Part shown: one piece after another, positions 44,259-53,832 of the stretch
Position numbering within the stretch: the first letter of the stretch is position 1
How the letters are laid out: every line of letters begins with the position of its first letter
Origin: Martinezella rhizogenes
GTDB taxonomy: Bacteria; Pseudomonadota; Alphaproteobacteria; Rhizobiales; Rhizobiaceae
Length of the DNA stretch: 64,000 nt
Reading direction: 5' to 3'
Assembly: GCA_013322215.1 (NCBI GenBank)
Contig: JAAMEZ010000014.1
Coordinates: 390,732-454,731, forward strand
Program-made: the position numbers and the translations under genes
The notes under the pieces: model-generated
Told to the model about the DNA's origin: nothing
Seen by the model: the letters and a program-made list of their open reading frames with translations, nothing else
Database searches by the model: none

Positions 44259-45389
44259 ATGATTTGGAATAAGACCGGGACGACCTCCGAGCAACCAGCC
44301 TTTGTCGAACGGCGTCGGTGGCCTCGCATCTCCGAGGCTCCGCTCTGCGGCAACGCCACTGACCTGCCGGAGCTGGTCTCGCTGCCATTTTCCACCTCCA
44401 ACGAGGCTCCAGGTCGGCAATTTTCGGCCTGGAAAGAGCGTATGGCACCGCTGATTGACGCTTATCTTCCCGAAAGCGCTCAGGGTGGAGATGGTTTTGC
44501 AGCAAGTCAAACCGTCTGGAATCTTGAAGGGGCGCTTCTCATCCAGCAACAAACGCCAGCCTTCAGCTATGAACGCTCTCCGGAGAAAGTCCGCTTCAGC
44601 GCCATAGATCATTGGCAAATCACCTTCCTGCGCACCGGCAAGACATGGACCAGCGTCAATGGGCATGTGGTGGAAAACGAGCCTGGCATGATGGAAATCC
44701 GGGCGCTGGGCTGCCCGTTTTACGGCCGCACCATTAGCGCGCAATCCGTCTCCCTCATTCTACCTTGCGATCTGTTTGCCGATCACGGCGGGCTGCCCGG
44801 AGCAAGCAACAACATTGTCCTGGGGGGCACACGCGTCAAGCTGCTGGCTGACTACATCGCTTTTCTCGAAGCGAACCTCGATCGTTTGACAAGGGACGAT
44901 CTGCACAGTGTACGCAACCAGCTGCAAGAGATGATATTTCATAGCGTCACGCCGCTGGTGGATGGTCATGCGACCGGCGATCGCAGCTCCGAGATCGGAC
45001 TGATGACGAAAGCTCGTCGCTTTATCCAGAGCAATCTCGGATCAGCGGATCTAACTCCAGAAGCGTTAAGCCGTGAATTGGCAATCTCCCGAACCAGGCT
45101 TTATGAATTGTTCCAGGCATCGGGTGGTGTGTTGAACTACGTGCGCAGAAGACGACTCCTTGCCGCACGCGCAGCACTTGCCGACCTGAGCAACGGTCAG
45201 AAAATTGCAGATATCGCCAGCAATCTCGGTTTCGAATCGGCAGCCAACTTCAGCAGGGCCTTCACGCACGAGTTCGGCTACAGCCCAAGCGAAGTCCGCA
45301 GGCATACCGGGGAATGCAAGGTGGAGCATCTACCGCGGATAACGGAGACATCCACCTTCAGCGGCTGGCTTAACACGCTCGGCATTTGA
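44259..45389 (+). CDS. AraC family transcriptional regulator
   Basis: A 376-residue regulator. The N-terminal 250 residues resemble an AraC-binding-like domain (FSAIDHWQITFLRTG). The C-terminal 110 residues hold two helix-turn-helix motifs: LTPEALSRELAISRTRLYEL and IADIASNLGFESAANFSRAF, ending FGYSPSEVRR. ATG 44259 is chosen because GAAAGG is 8 bases upstream; the frame remains open to 44064 without good support. Its targets are not evident. Confidence 0.88.
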   Translation: MIWNKTGTTSEQPAFVERRRWPRISEAPLCGNATDLPELVSLPFSTSNEAPGRQFSAWKERMAPLIDAYLPESAQGGDGFAASQTVWNLEGALLIQQQTPAFSYERSPEKVRFSAIDHWQITFLRTGKTWTSVNGHVVENEPGMMEIRALGCPFYGRTISAQSVSLILPCDLFADHGGLPGASNNIVLGGTRVKLLADYIAFLEANLDRLTRDDLHSVRNQLQEMIFHSVTPLVDGHATGDRSSEIGLMTKARRFIQSNLGSADLTPEALSRELAISRTRLYELFQASGGVLNYVRRRRLLAARAALADLSNGQKIADIASNLGFESAANFSRAFTHEFGYSPSEVRRHTGECKVEHLPRITETSTFSGWLNTLGI

Positions 45390-45539
45390 CCGGTACAAGC
45401 TATGCAATAGCAAGACAGCTCCGACACGTTCAGAGAGTGCTGAAGATATATCCACGGCAATACATGCGGATAGAAGGATGCATGCAGCTCATCAATATTC
45501 AGATGTGATGCCATCTACAATCACCGATATCACCACCTT

Positions 45540-46547
45540 TTAATCCGGCTGCGGTGAAGACGTTGTTTCCCCTGCCGAAATCTCGCAGGCCAACAAGAGT
45601 GGTTTGCCGAGCCCCGGGGCATCCTGCTTGCTCAACAAAACAGCGACCGCCGCTGCTGCTATTTCCCGAATCGGCTGCTTCACGGTGGTCAGGCGTGGCG
45701 TTGTCATACTTGCGAGCGGAATACCATCAAAGCCGACGATGGAAAGGGCAGCCGGGATTGGTATTCCCAAATCATGAGCTGCGCGCATGCAGCCGATCGC
45801 TTGCTGGTCGGAACTTGCGAATATGGCGGTTGGGCGCTCGTGGCGGGCACGCGCGAGAAGATAGTTTCCGGCGGACCGGCCGCTTTCATAGTCGAAACCC
45901 GCTTCGGCAATCAGCGGCACCGCATTCTGTTCGCCATCGCGGGCCAATTTCATCGCATCGAGATAGCCTTGGAGACGATCATTGGCGGGAACGGAGTCCT
46001 TCGGACCTGAAATGAAGCCGATGCGGCGATGGCCGAGCTTCACGAGATGCTCGACGCCGAGACGCACGCCACTGCGATGATCGGCGGCGATGCCGGAATA
46101 TCCCGGCAGGAGGCGATCGACGATGACGATCGGCAGTCCCTTCGGCAGCTTGAGCGTATGGAAATCGTTGCTGGGAACAAGGATGATGCCATCCACCTTC
46201 CGGCTTGTCAGCTGGCCGATCCGGTCCGCCTCCTTGGCCGCATGGTCAAAGGAGGTCATGACGATGATGTTGTAGCCGTGTCGCGCCGCGGCTTGTTCGG
46301 TGGATTGGACGAGTTCCGAGAAAAACGGATTGGTGAGGTCGGGAATGACGATGCCGATGAGGCGGCTGACCTTGCTGCGCATGCTTCTGGCAGATGGGTC
46401 AGGCATATAACCGAGCTCTTCGATGATGCCTCTGACCCGCGCCCTCAATTCATCCGTCACGGAAGGATGGTCATTCAAAACTCGTGAAACGGTCCCGGTG
46501 GAAACTCCCGCCAGCTTGGCAACGTCTCGAATTCCAACCTTTGGCAT
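45540..46547 (-). CDS. LacI family transcriptional regulator
   Basis: A 335-residue repressor. The N-terminal helix-turn-helix IRDVAKLAGVSTGTVSRVLN is canonical, followed by a periplasmic-binding-protein-like sensor domain (LIGIVIPDLTNPFFSELV and later VDGIILVPS). It is divergent from the ribose-type ABC transporter genes and very likely controls them through the two 14-bp sites at 46694 and 46809. The effector sugar is unknown. Confidence 0.93.
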   Translation of the reverse strand: MPKVGIRDVAKLAGVSTGTVSRVLNDHPSVTDELRARVRGIIEELGYMPDPSARSMRSKVSRLIGIVIPDLTNPFFSELVQSTEQAAARHGYNIIVMTSFDHAAKEADRIGQLTSRKVDGIILVPSNDFHTLKLPKGLPIVIVDRLLPGYSGIAADHRSGVRLGVEHLVKLGHRRIGFISGPKDSVPANDRLQGYLDAMKLARDGEQNAVPLIAEAGFDYESGRSAGNYLLARARHERPTAIFASSDQQAIGCMRAAHDLGIPIPAALSIVGFDGIPLASMTTPRLTTVKQPIREIAAAAVAVLLSKQDAPGLGKPLLLACEISAGETTSSPQPD

Positions 46548-46693
46548 AACGGAACCAATATCCCTTCATTTCACCTTCCGAGACACCTTGGAAGCGCCTG
46601 ATACAGGCACTCAGCTAATGGTCTCTCCCACCTTAGTCAAAGGGCTTCATCTCAAGCTGATCCTCCACGGCGCAAGAACAATGCTGCGCCAAA

Positions 46694-46707
46694 TGGAAAC
46701 GGTTCAT
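46694..46707. promoter_or_regulatory. LacI-type operator candidate, distal copy
   Basis: TGGAAACGGTTCAT is imperfectly palindromic and exactly identical to the site at 46809-46822. It resembles LacI-family operators with a central CG. The centre-to-centre spacing of 115 bp is close to 11 helical turns, which suits repression by looping. Confidence 0.65.
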
Positions 46708-46808
46708 CATACCTATCTTCCAATACTGGTAAAGTTACAATTTCGGCTGGCTTTCAGCACATATCACGGCGCCTTGACAATTCCCGATGGCATGCTACCC
46801 AATATGTG

Positions 46809-46822
46809 TGGAAACGGTTCAT
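46809..46822. promoter_or_regulatory. LacI-type operator candidate, proximal copy
   Basis: An exact second copy of TGGAAACGGTTCAT lies just downstream of the possible promoter (TTGACA at 46774) and 53 bases before the binding-protein ATG, where a bound repressor would block transcription. Confidence 0.7.
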
Positions 46823-46875
46823 TGTCGCAGACAACTCAGGTGGAGCTGAGCCCAGAACCGTTCGGGAGGAGAGAA

Positions 46876-47862
46876 ATGTCCAATTCCAAAAAGCATGAAT
46901 CCGCCTTCATCAATGCGCAGCGGCGTGCGGCGCTGAAACTCGGACTTGCCGGCACCCTGGTGCTTGCGCTGTCCTGCGGCGTGTCACCTGCCTTTGCGGC
47001 CGGCAAGCCCAAGGTCGGGCTGATCATGAAGTCTCTGTCCAATGAGTTCTTCAAGCAGATGAAGGCCGGCGCCGACAAGTATGCCGCCGAAAACAAGGAC
47101 AAGTTCGACTTCAAGGCCGTAGGCATGAAGGACGAGCGTGACTTCGCTTCGCAGGTCGATGCCGTCGAGAACTTCGTGACGCAGAAATACGACATCATCG
47201 TCGTCGCACCGGCGGATTCCAAGGCGATGGCAACGCCACTTGCCAAGGCAGTGAAGGCCGGCGTGAAGGTCATCAACATCGACGTGCCGCTCGATGCCGA
47301 CGCCAAGAAGGCCGCCGGTATCGACCTCGCCTTCTTCGGCCCCGACAACACTGCCGGCGCCAAGCTTGCCGGCGATGCGCTTGCCAAGGATCTGGGTCCC
47401 GGCGCAAAAGTCGTAATCCTGGAAGGCAATCCTGAGGCCGACAACGCCAAGGAGCGCAAGGAAGGCTTCATGGATTCCATCAAGGCCGGCAAGCTTCAGC
47501 TTCTCGACAGCAAGACCGCCCATTGGGAGACCGAAGAAGCCAATACCGTCATGACGAATTTCCTGACGAAATATAAGGATATTCAGGGCGTCATGGCCGC
47601 CAATGATTCGATGGCCCTCGGCGTCGTCAAGGCGCTCGATGCCTCAGGTCAGGCGGGCAAGATCAAGGTCGTCGGCTTCGATAACATTCCGTCCGTCAAG
47701 CCGTTGATCAAGGACGGCAAGATGCTTGCCACCGTCGAGCAGTATGGCGCGGAAATGGCGGCCATGGGCATCAAGTACGGCCTTCGCGAATATGCCGGAG
47801 AAAAGTTCACCGGCTGGGTCAAGACGGATGTCACCCTCGTCACCGCCAAGGATCTCAAATAG
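46876..47862 (+). CDS. sugar ABC transporter substrate-binding protein, ribose (RbsB) type
   Basis: A 328-residue periplasmic protein. The N-terminus has a signal peptide (LGLAGTLVLALSCGVSPAFA). The mature protein reads KVGLIMKSLSNEFF, then DIIVVAPADSKAM and VKVINIDVPLDADAK, as in the periplasmic binding protein family 4. GGGAGGAGAG precedes ATG 46876. It is followed by the ATPase and permease genes and a stem-loop at 47888. The ligand cannot be predicted. Confidence 0.93.
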   Translation: MSNSKKHESAFINAQRRAALKLGLAGTLVLALSCGVSPAFAAGKPKVGLIMKSLSNEFFKQMKAGADKYAAENKDKFDFKAVGMKDERDFASQVDAVENFVTQKYDIIVVAPADSKAMATPLAKAVKAGVKVINIDVPLDADAKKAAGIDLAFFGPDNTAGAKLAGDALAKDLGPGAKVVILEGNPEADNAKERKEGFMDSIKAGKLQLLDSKTAHWETEEANTVMTNFLTKYKDIQGVMAANDSMALGVVKALDASGQAGKIKVVGFDNIPSVKPLIKDGKMLATVEQYGAEMAAMGIKYGLREYAGEKFTGWVKTDVTLVTAKDLK

Positions 47863-47887
47863 CCGATACTATCGGTCTTGCGAACAA

Positions 47888-47914
47888 GGATGCGTCGGCA
47901 ATGCCGGCGCATCC
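47888..47914 (+). promoter_or_regulatory. stem-loop between binding-protein and ATPase genes
   Basis: GGATGCG and CGCATCC pair, with a T-G pair and then CGGCA/TGCCG continuing the stem, giving about 13 paired positions. Such hairpins often protect the upstream binding-protein message or attenuate the downstream genes, so that binding protein is made in excess. Confidence 0.55.
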
Positions 47915-48012
47915 GCTTCGCGATCGGTCTTCCTGCCGGCCGCTCAGGATGAGCGGCAGCGCGAGGAGGGTCGCCCTCTTCAACTCGAAACAGAAACGCG
48001 CATGAGGTGGAC

Positions 48013-49533
48013 ATGCCAGAGACAGCAGATGATTCCATCCTGAAGCTGGAAGGAATAGGCAAGCGCTTTCCGGGTGTCGTGGCGCTGAGAGATGTTTCCA
48101 TAGAGATCGGCCGCGGCAAGGGTCACGTTCTTCTCGGCGAAAACGGCGCCGGAAAATCGACCCTGATCAATCTGCTTGGCGGCGTCTTCAAGCCGGACGA
48201 CGGCCGCATCCTGTTTGACGGCGAAGCCTATCATCCGTCCTCGCCGCTGGAGGCATTCAAGGCAGGCATTCGTGTCATCCATCAGGAGCTGCATCCGCTT
48301 TCCAATCTCACTGTCGCCGAGAACCTGCTTTTTGAGCATCTGCCGCGCCGATACGGCCTGGTGAACTACAAGCAGATGAACGCCAGGGCGGCGGAACTTT
48401 TGGCGGAAGTCGGCCTCAACGTGGCGCCGACGACGCCTGCCAGCAGCTTGAGCGTCGCCCAGCTCCAGCTGCTCGAGATCGCCAAGGCGCTCTCCAACGA
48501 AAGCAAGCTTCTGGTCCTCGATGAACCGACGGCGACCTTGACCTCCAAGGAAGTTGATCGTCTCTTTGAGATTCTGAAGCGGCTGAAGGCGCGCGGCGTC
48601 ACCACGCTCTACATATCGCACAGGCTCGAGGAGATCTTCGAGGTGGGCGATGATGTGACCATCCTGCGCGATGGACAGCACGTGATCACGCGGCCGCTCG
48701 AAGGGCTCGGAATTCCGAAAATCGTTGAACTCATGGTCGGGCGCGAACTCGCCCAGCACGACGCCTTTCGCGGCGACAGCACCATATCCGGCGAGGCGCT
48801 TGGCGTCTCTGGCCTGAGGGTGACGCGCAACAGCCCGGAACTGTCATTTTCCGTCGCCAAAGGAGAAATCGTCGGCATTGCCGGGCTTGTTGGCAGCGGC
48901 CGCACCGAGGCGGTTCGCGCCATATTCGGTGCCGACGCCAAGGCTGCCGGTGAAATCCGTGTGGACGGCGAGACGATCGATATCACGTCGCCGAAGGATG
49001 CAGTCGCTGCGGGACTGTGCCTGGCAACGGAAGACCGCAAGATTCAAGGGTTGATGCTCGACCTTAGCTGCGCCGAGAACACCACCATAACCGATCTTGG
49101 CAAGGTCTCCCGCAACGGCTTGATCATCCGCAAGCTGGAAGACGGCCATTCGCAACGCCTGGTGCGCGAACTCAGGATCAAGACACCCTCCATCCATCAG
49201 GCCGTCCGGACGTTTTCGGGCGGCAACCAGCAGAAGGTGGTCATCGCCAAGTGGCTGTTTCGCGGCCCCAGAGTGCTGATCTTCGACGAGCCGACGCGCG
49301 GCATCGACGTCGGTGCCAAGGCGGAGATCTACGAGCTTCTTTGGAAGTTCGCCGCCGAGGGAAAAGGCGTCCTGGTCGTGTCTTCGGATTTGCCGGAGCT
49401 CATGGGCATTTGCCACCGCATCATCGTCTTCTCGGACGGCAAGATAGCCGGGGAAATACCTCGGGAGCAATTTGACGAGAGCAGGATCCTCTCACTCGCC
49501 TACAAGGAGTACAGTCGTGTCCGGCAACATTGA
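48013..49533 (+). CDS. sugar ABC transporter ATPase with two ABC domains, RbsA type
   Basis: A 506-residue cytoplasmic ATPase. The first domain has Walker A GENGAGKST, a variant signature LSVAQLQLLE and Walker B LLVLDEPTATL. The second has a degenerate P-loop GLVGSGRTE, signature FSGGNQQKV and LIFDEPTRGIDVGAK. This pattern is the rule for RbsA/AraG proteins. ATG 48013 is chosen; the GTG at 48007 is also in frame. The 3' end overlaps the permease start by 17 bases. Confidence 0.94.
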   Translation: MPETADDSILKLEGIGKRFPGVVALRDVSIEIGRGKGHVLLGENGAGKSTLINLLGGVFKPDDGRILFDGEAYHPSSPLEAFKAGIRVIHQELHPLSNLTVAENLLFEHLPRRYGLVNYKQMNARAAELLAEVGLNVAPTTPASSLSVAQLQLLEIAKALSNESKLLVLDEPTATLTSKEVDRLFEILKRLKARGVTTLYISHRLEEIFEVGDDVTILRDGQHVITRPLEGLGIPKIVELMVGRELAQHDAFRGDSTISGEALGVSGLRVTRNSPELSFSVAKGEIVGIAGLVGSGRTEAVRAIFGADAKAAGEIRVDGETIDITSPKDAVAAGLCLATEDRKIQGLMLDLSCAENTTITDLGKVSRNGLIIRKLEDGHSQRLVRELRIKTPSIHQAVRTFSGGNQQKVVIAKWLFRGPRVLIFDEPTRGIDVGAKAEIYELLWKFAAEGKGVLVVSSDLPELMGICHRIIVFSDGKIAGEIPREQFDESRILSLAYKEYSRVRQH

Positions 49534-50539
49534 AAAGACGAGCGAAGCGAAAGAGACCAGCACCTGGGACAAGCTCATCCGGATCTCGATGAAAGAGGCC
49601 GGCGTCACCATCGCCCTCGTCCTGATTTTGATCTTCTTCTCGCTGACGGCGCCCTATTTCGCAACGCCGGAGAACTTCCTGAAGATCTTCGTGCAGATCG
49701 CCATCAACACGGTGCTTGCCGCCGGCATGACCTTCGTCATTCTGACGGGCGGCATCGATCTTTCGGTCGGATCGCTGCTTGCCCTTTGCACGGTCATCGG
49801 CGCGACGATCATGATCGACCCGAGGTTTTCTCCCTGGCAGGCGATCGCTCTCGCATCGCTCGCATCGATGGGTGCTGGCGCGATCCTGGGTGCCATCAAC
49901 GGATGGATCTGCGAGAAGTGGAAACTTCCATCCTTCATCGTCACGCTCGGCATGCTCAACGTCGCAAGTGGCCTCGCGCGTGTCGTCAGCGACAACTCCA
50001 CCATCACCGGCCTGCCGCAACCCTTCGTCGATTTCGGCAATCTGATTTTCTGGGGCGTCTTTCCGTCGATCTTCCTGATCGCAATCGTCGTCGTCCTCAT
50101 CGGCTGGTTCGTGCTGCGCTACACGGTGTTTGGACGTTTCGTCTTTGCGATCGGGACGAATGAGGAGGCGGTGCGGCTGTCAGGTCATGAGCCGAAGCGA
50201 TACAAGATCGCGGTCTTCACCATTTCCGGACTGACCGCCGGCATTGCCGCTATGGTCTACCTGCTCCGCCTCAATGTCGGCAGCCCTGTCGCCGGGATCG
50301 GCTATGAATTGAACGCGATCGCGGCCGTCATCATCGGCGGCACAAGCCTTTCGGGCGGCAAGGGATCGATCATCGGGACGCTGGTCGGCGCCTGCATTCT
50401 GCAGGTGCTGTCCACGGGGCTGCAGCTGCTCGGCGCCGACGACAATATCAAGCCGATCGTCATCGGCGCCGTCATCGTGCTCGCCGTCATTCTCGACAGC
50501 TATCGCGGCCGGCTGATGCGAATATTGGAGAGCCGCTGA
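49517..50539 (+). CDS. sugar ABC transporter permease, RbsC type
   Basis: A 340-residue inner-membrane protein with about ten hydrophobic spans. The family motif FVILTGGIDLSVGS is present, as are AAVIIGGTSLSGGKGS and the EEAVRLSG loop. The GTG at 49517 is chosen because AAGGAG lies 7 bases upstream inside the ATPase gene; the upstream frame is not coding-like. A 9-bp stem-loop overlaps its stop. Confidence 0.93.
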   Translation: MSGNIEKTSEAKETSTWDKLIRISMKEAGVTIALVLILIFFSLTAPYFATPENFLKIFVQIAINTVLAAGMTFVILTGGIDLSVGSLLALCTVIGATIMIDPRFSPWQAIALASLASMGAGAILGAINGWICEKWKLPSFIVTLGMLNVASGLARVVSDNSTITGLPQPFVDFGNLIFWGVFPSIFLIAIVVVLIGWFVLRYTVFGRFVFAIGTNEEAVRLSGHEPKRYKIAVFTISGLTAGIAAMVYLLRLNVGSPVAGIGYELNAIAAVIIGGTSLSGGKGSIIGTLVGACILQVLSTGLQLLGADDNIKPIVIGAVIVLAVILDSYRGRLMRILESR

Positions 50540-50551
50540 CGAAGCGGCTCT
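50529..50551 (+). terminator. stem-loop at the end of the ribose-type transporter
   Basis: AGAGCCGCT (50529-50537) and AGCGGCTCT (50543-50551) form a perfect 9-bp stem with a GACGA loop across the TGA. It lies between convergent genes. There is no T-run, so it may act with Rho or as a 3' stabiliser. Confidence 0.5.
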
Positions 50552-50593
50552 TCGGAGCAAGGCTGTGTAGTCCATCAAAACCGAGCTTTGCCG

Positions 50594-53500
50594 TCAGGCC
50601 CGCTGCAACTTCCAGGTCCGGATTTCGAACGGCATGATGTCGGCGGGTCCGCTGCGCTCGATCGGTTCTTCGAGGATGTTCAGCGGCCCCGATGCCTGCC
50701 ATCCCGACGGCAAGGTCAGCGACAGACGACCACGCCGGCCGGCCGGCTCGTAAAGTCGCAGAATAAGGCCCTCTCCTTCCTCTGCCGGCTTCAGGCCCGA
50801 GAAGGCGACCGGTATGCCTTCGATGCCAAGCGGTGACAAGGTGCCGGTCGCAAGACCGCTTGCCTCTATGCTGACCAGCGGCTGATTGAGATCGATCGCC
50901 TCCGGCAGAACGCCGCCTTCATACCAGGCGCCTTCATGCGGCATCAGCGCATATGTGAAGCTCTGCTGGCCTTCGTCGGCGAGCGGATCGGGATAGATCG
51001 GCGACCGGACAAGGCTCATGCCGATGATATTGCCGCGGGCGCTGTGGCCGTATTTGGCGTTGTTGAGCAGGGCGACGCCGAAGCCAGGCTCGCTCAGATC
51101 GACAAAGCGATGCGCAGCCGCCTCGAACATCGCCTGCTCCCAGGACGTATTGGTGTGGGTTTGCCGCTCGACAATGCCGAAAGCGCATTCGAAAGTCGCG
51201 GTGCGCGACCGCACGGCAACCGGGTTCAGGGTCCGAAGCAGGGTGCGCCGGTCGTGCCAATCGATCGTCGTCTCGATATCGAGCCTGCGGGCATTGGCCG
51301 TCAGAACATAAAGCTGGGTGACACTCGAGTTGCGGTATCGATTGATGACGCGGATCGCGGCGCGATGCGGTCCCTCCTCGACCAGAGTGATGCTCTCCGG
51401 CTGATCGAGCCGGATGCCTTTCTCGGCATAGTCGGCGTCGACGTCCCAGGCATCCCAGTTGCGCGGCTTGTCGACTGGATAGACCCAGAGCTGGTTGGCA
51501 CTTCCTTCAACCGCTTCTCGTCCCGTCGCCTTGTGAACAAGGCTCGATACGGCGCCATCCTTGCCGATGGTAACGGACAGATGCTCGTTCTCGAGATGAT
51601 GGGTATCGGCCTTGAGCCCACCGGCGGGCTTCAGCGCTTTGCGATCGAAAACCGCGACGGAAAGAGGCGCGACGGAATCGGCCGAAGCGAGGACCGTTCC
51701 ATCCGATAGGGTTGCGGTGAGCGGGCGCGGCGAAAGCGACGGGTTGACGACAACAAGCGTATCCGTAACGGCGCCCGCCGGAAGATGGGCCGACAGCGCC
51801 TTCAGAGCGTTTGCCTGCTCCACCTTGGCATTGCCGATCACCCCATCGAGTTCCCGCTCGGCGTCGACATAGACCTCGCGAATACTGGAGCCTGGCAGGA
51901 TATCGTGAAACTCGTTCTTCAGAACGACACGCCAATCCGCCTCGAGGCTTTGAGGTTTGGCAGCACCGAGCATATGGGCAAGCGAGGCCAGCGTCTCCGC
52001 CGTTATCAGGGCGCGTTCAGCCTGGCGGTGCTTACGCTTGACCCCGCTTTGCGACGTCAGCGTCGCGCGGTGCAGTTCAAGGTAGATTTCGCCATCCCAG
52101 ACCGGCAGCTCCTTTTGCGCCGCGGTGCGATGAGCCCCTTCATAATAGCTCTTTACCGTGCCCCAACGTGCCTTCGGGATCGCAGGAAAGTCCCGCAGCT
52201 GCACTTCGCGCTCGACCATTTCCGGCGTGACGCCGCCGCCGCCATCGCCATAGCCGACGGCCAGCAGCGAGGTGTCATGCTCCGTCTTGCCCCGGAAATT
52301 CTTCCATGTCGGTACGAAGCAATCCGGCTGCACGAAACCATTATAGCCTTGCATGGGATTGTCGAACGTGTGTGTCAGAACCTTGCTGCCATCGAGCCCC
52401 TTCCACCAGAAGAGGTCGGATGGAATGTGATTGGTCTCGCTCCAGTTCACCTTGATGGTGAAGAAGCTGTCGATGCCCCCAAGCCGCAGGATCTGTGGTA
52501 GCGCGCCTGAAAAGCCGAAGCAGTCAGGCAGCCAGCAGACGCCATGGCGCAGGCCGAAATGCTTTTCGAAATAGCGCTGGCCGTAGAGAACCTGGCGCAC
52601 CAGGCTCTCGCCTGTCGGCATATTGGTATCGGGCTCGACCCACATGCCACCGACGGTTTCCCACTTGCCTTCGGCCACCTTCTTCTTGATCTGCTCAAGC
52701 AGTTCCGGATCATCCTCTTCCATCTGCGCATAGTAGTGGGCGGTCGATTGATTGAAGCGGAAGTCGTCGGAGCGTTCCATCAGCGAAAGGGCGGTGTTGA
52801 AGGTGCGGCGCATCTTGCGACGGGTCTCGCCATAGGGCCAAAGCCACGCCAGATCGATATGAGCATGGCCGGTCAGCAGCAGCTCGCCATTTTGCGGAAA
52901 GCGCTTCTGAAGCTCTTTCAGCTGTGCAAGCAGGCGATCGTAAGCAGCGGCGGCCGAAGCGCTCTGTGTTTCGGTAAGACCGGCGGGGTTTCCTTCGAGT
53001 TCCGGCAGCTCCCAGATCTTCTGCTGCATCGCCGCGGCGGCCGTGCGCGAAATATAGGCTGACGTGTCCGAGGGCCAGTCGAGGCTGCGTAGCGCCTGTT
53101 CGGCGGCATCGATCAGATGCGGCACAGCTTCATGGCCGTCGAGGATATCCCCCGCCTCGCAGATCTGCTGCAGCAGGAGATGCAGCCGGTGGACCGGTTC
53201 GTCCAGCCAGATCAATCGCGCCTTGTTCAGTTTCGGCGCCCTGTTCGGCTCCCCGAACGGAAAGCGCGCCACGCTTTCGGTCGTGATCTGGAAGTCCCGA
53301 CCCTTGAGCGGAAACTCCTGATGATAGGGGTCGAGGCCGAACGTCTCCGTTTCGCCATCAGGATAACGCAGTGTCAGCAGGCTCTCACCGCCAAGATCAA
53401 GCTGCAGGCGGATCTGCTCGAGTGGCCAGTCCCGCGGCGCCGTTGCCTTGGCAGCGAAGTGAACCGTTCCCTTGCGGTGCGGCCAATCCTGGTGATGGGC

Positions 53501-53620
53501 AATGGGCTCCCCGTCAAACGTCCAACCGTCGATCGCGAGGCTGTACCTGTCGCGCCAATGCGCAAGCTCTGCAGTGCGGACTTTCAGGCGATCAAGGCGT
53601 TGGGCAATAGTGAGAGACAT
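50594..53620 (-). CDS. GH38 family alpha-mannosidase
   Basis: A 1008-residue enzyme. An N-terminal domain is followed by the GH38 catalytic region: GHAHIDLAWLWP (Zn-binding His and Asp) and CWLPDCFGFSG (nucleophile Asp), with the C-terminal beta-sandwich after it. It resembles the large cytosolic class II alpha-mannosidases. No signal peptide is seen, so it would hydrolyse imported mannosides. ATG 53620 is chosen; the frame upstream to 53668 is not needed. Its promoter (53732-53762) closely matches that of the CUT1 binding protein at 56307. Confidence 0.94.
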   Translation of the reverse strand: MSLTIAQRLDRLKVRTAELAHWRDRYSLAIDGWTFDGEPIAHHQDWPHRKGTVHFAAKATAPRDWPLEQIRLQLDLGGESLLTLRYPDGETETFGLDPYHQEFPLKGRDFQITTESVARFPFGEPNRAPKLNKARLIWLDEPVHRLHLLLQQICEAGDILDGHEAVPHLIDAAEQALRSLDWPSDTSAYISRTAAAAMQQKIWELPELEGNPAGLTETQSASAAAAYDRLLAQLKELQKRFPQNGELLLTGHAHIDLAWLWPYGETRRKMRRTFNTALSLMERSDDFRFNQSTAHYYAQMEEDDPELLEQIKKKVAEGKWETVGGMWVEPDTNMPTGESLVRQVLYGQRYFEKHFGLRHGVCWLPDCFGFSGALPQILRLGGIDSFFTIKVNWSETNHIPSDLFWWKGLDGSKVLTHTFDNPMQGYNGFVQPDCFVPTWKNFRGKTEHDTSLLAVGYGDGGGGVTPEMVEREVQLRDFPAIPKARWGTVKSYYEGAHRTAAQKELPVWDGEIYLELHRATLTSQSGVKRKHRQAERALITAETLASLAHMLGAAKPQSLEADWRVVLKNEFHDILPGSSIREVYVDAERELDGVIGNAKVEQANALKALSAHLPAGAVTDTLVVVNPSLSPRPLTATLSDGTVLASADSVAPLSVAVFDRKALKPAGGLKADTHHLENEHLSVTIGKDGAVSSLVHKATGREAVEGSANQLWVYPVDKPRNWDAWDVDADYAEKGIRLDQPESITLVEEGPHRAAIRVINRYRNSSVTQLYVLTANARRLDIETTIDWHDRRTLLRTLNPVAVRSRTATFECAFGIVERQTHTNTSWEQAMFEAAAHRFVDLSEPGFGVALLNNAKYGHSARGNIIGMSLVRSPIYPDPLADEGQQSFTYALMPHEGAWYEGGVLPEAIDLNQPLVSIEASGLATGTLSPLGIEGIPVAFSGLKPAEEGEGLILRLYEPAGRRGRLSLTLPSGWQASGPLNILEEPIERSGPADIMPFEIRTWKLQRA

Positions 53621-53731
53621 GGCGGGTCCTATCGGAAAATCGGCAACTGACGGCGGAGGAGAGAACATATCAGCGCAAATAGGTCGCAGGCCCTGCGCCC
53701 CATCTCCTCCAAGCGGATCGCATAGCCCGAC

Positions 53732-53762
53732 TTAGATTAAGTAACTTTGTTTTGGCGTCAAG
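53732..53762 (-). promoter_or_regulatory. promoter/operator of the alpha-mannosidase gene
   Basis: Read on the minus strand, TTGACG (-35) and TAATCT (-10) are 16 bases apart. Between them lies ACAAAGTTACTT, whose AAGTTACTT part is a perfect interrupted palindrome. The same 31-bp block occurs at 56200-56230 with 27 of 31 identical positions. I infer a shared operator, most likely for one of the two ROK proteins. Confidence 0.7.
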
Positions 53763-53832
53763 CACACAAGAAATAAGTTGCGAGAGTTTTGTCCGTGATA
53801 CACAAGCGTCAAGATACGCAAGGAAATCGGCT

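Larger units (their letters stand above)
46548..46875. other. intergenic promoter region between LacI gene and ABC transporter
   Basis: This 328-bp divergent region holds both operator candidates and a possible promoter with TTGACA at 46774-46779 and, 16 bases on, TACCCA as a poor -10. There is no other gene in it; the frame open upstream of the binding-protein start is not coding-like. Confidence 0.6.

Noticed and set aside
43885..44262. Plus-strand open frame of 125 codons before the AraC-type gene
   Set aside because: There is no ribosome binding site, the composition is Pro/Arg-rich, and it overlaps the AraC gene start out of frame.
46423..46875. Upstream extension of the ribose-type binding protein frame
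   Set aside because: The true start at 46876 has a strong GGAGGAGAG and a signal peptide; the upstream part overlaps the LacI gene and the operator sites.
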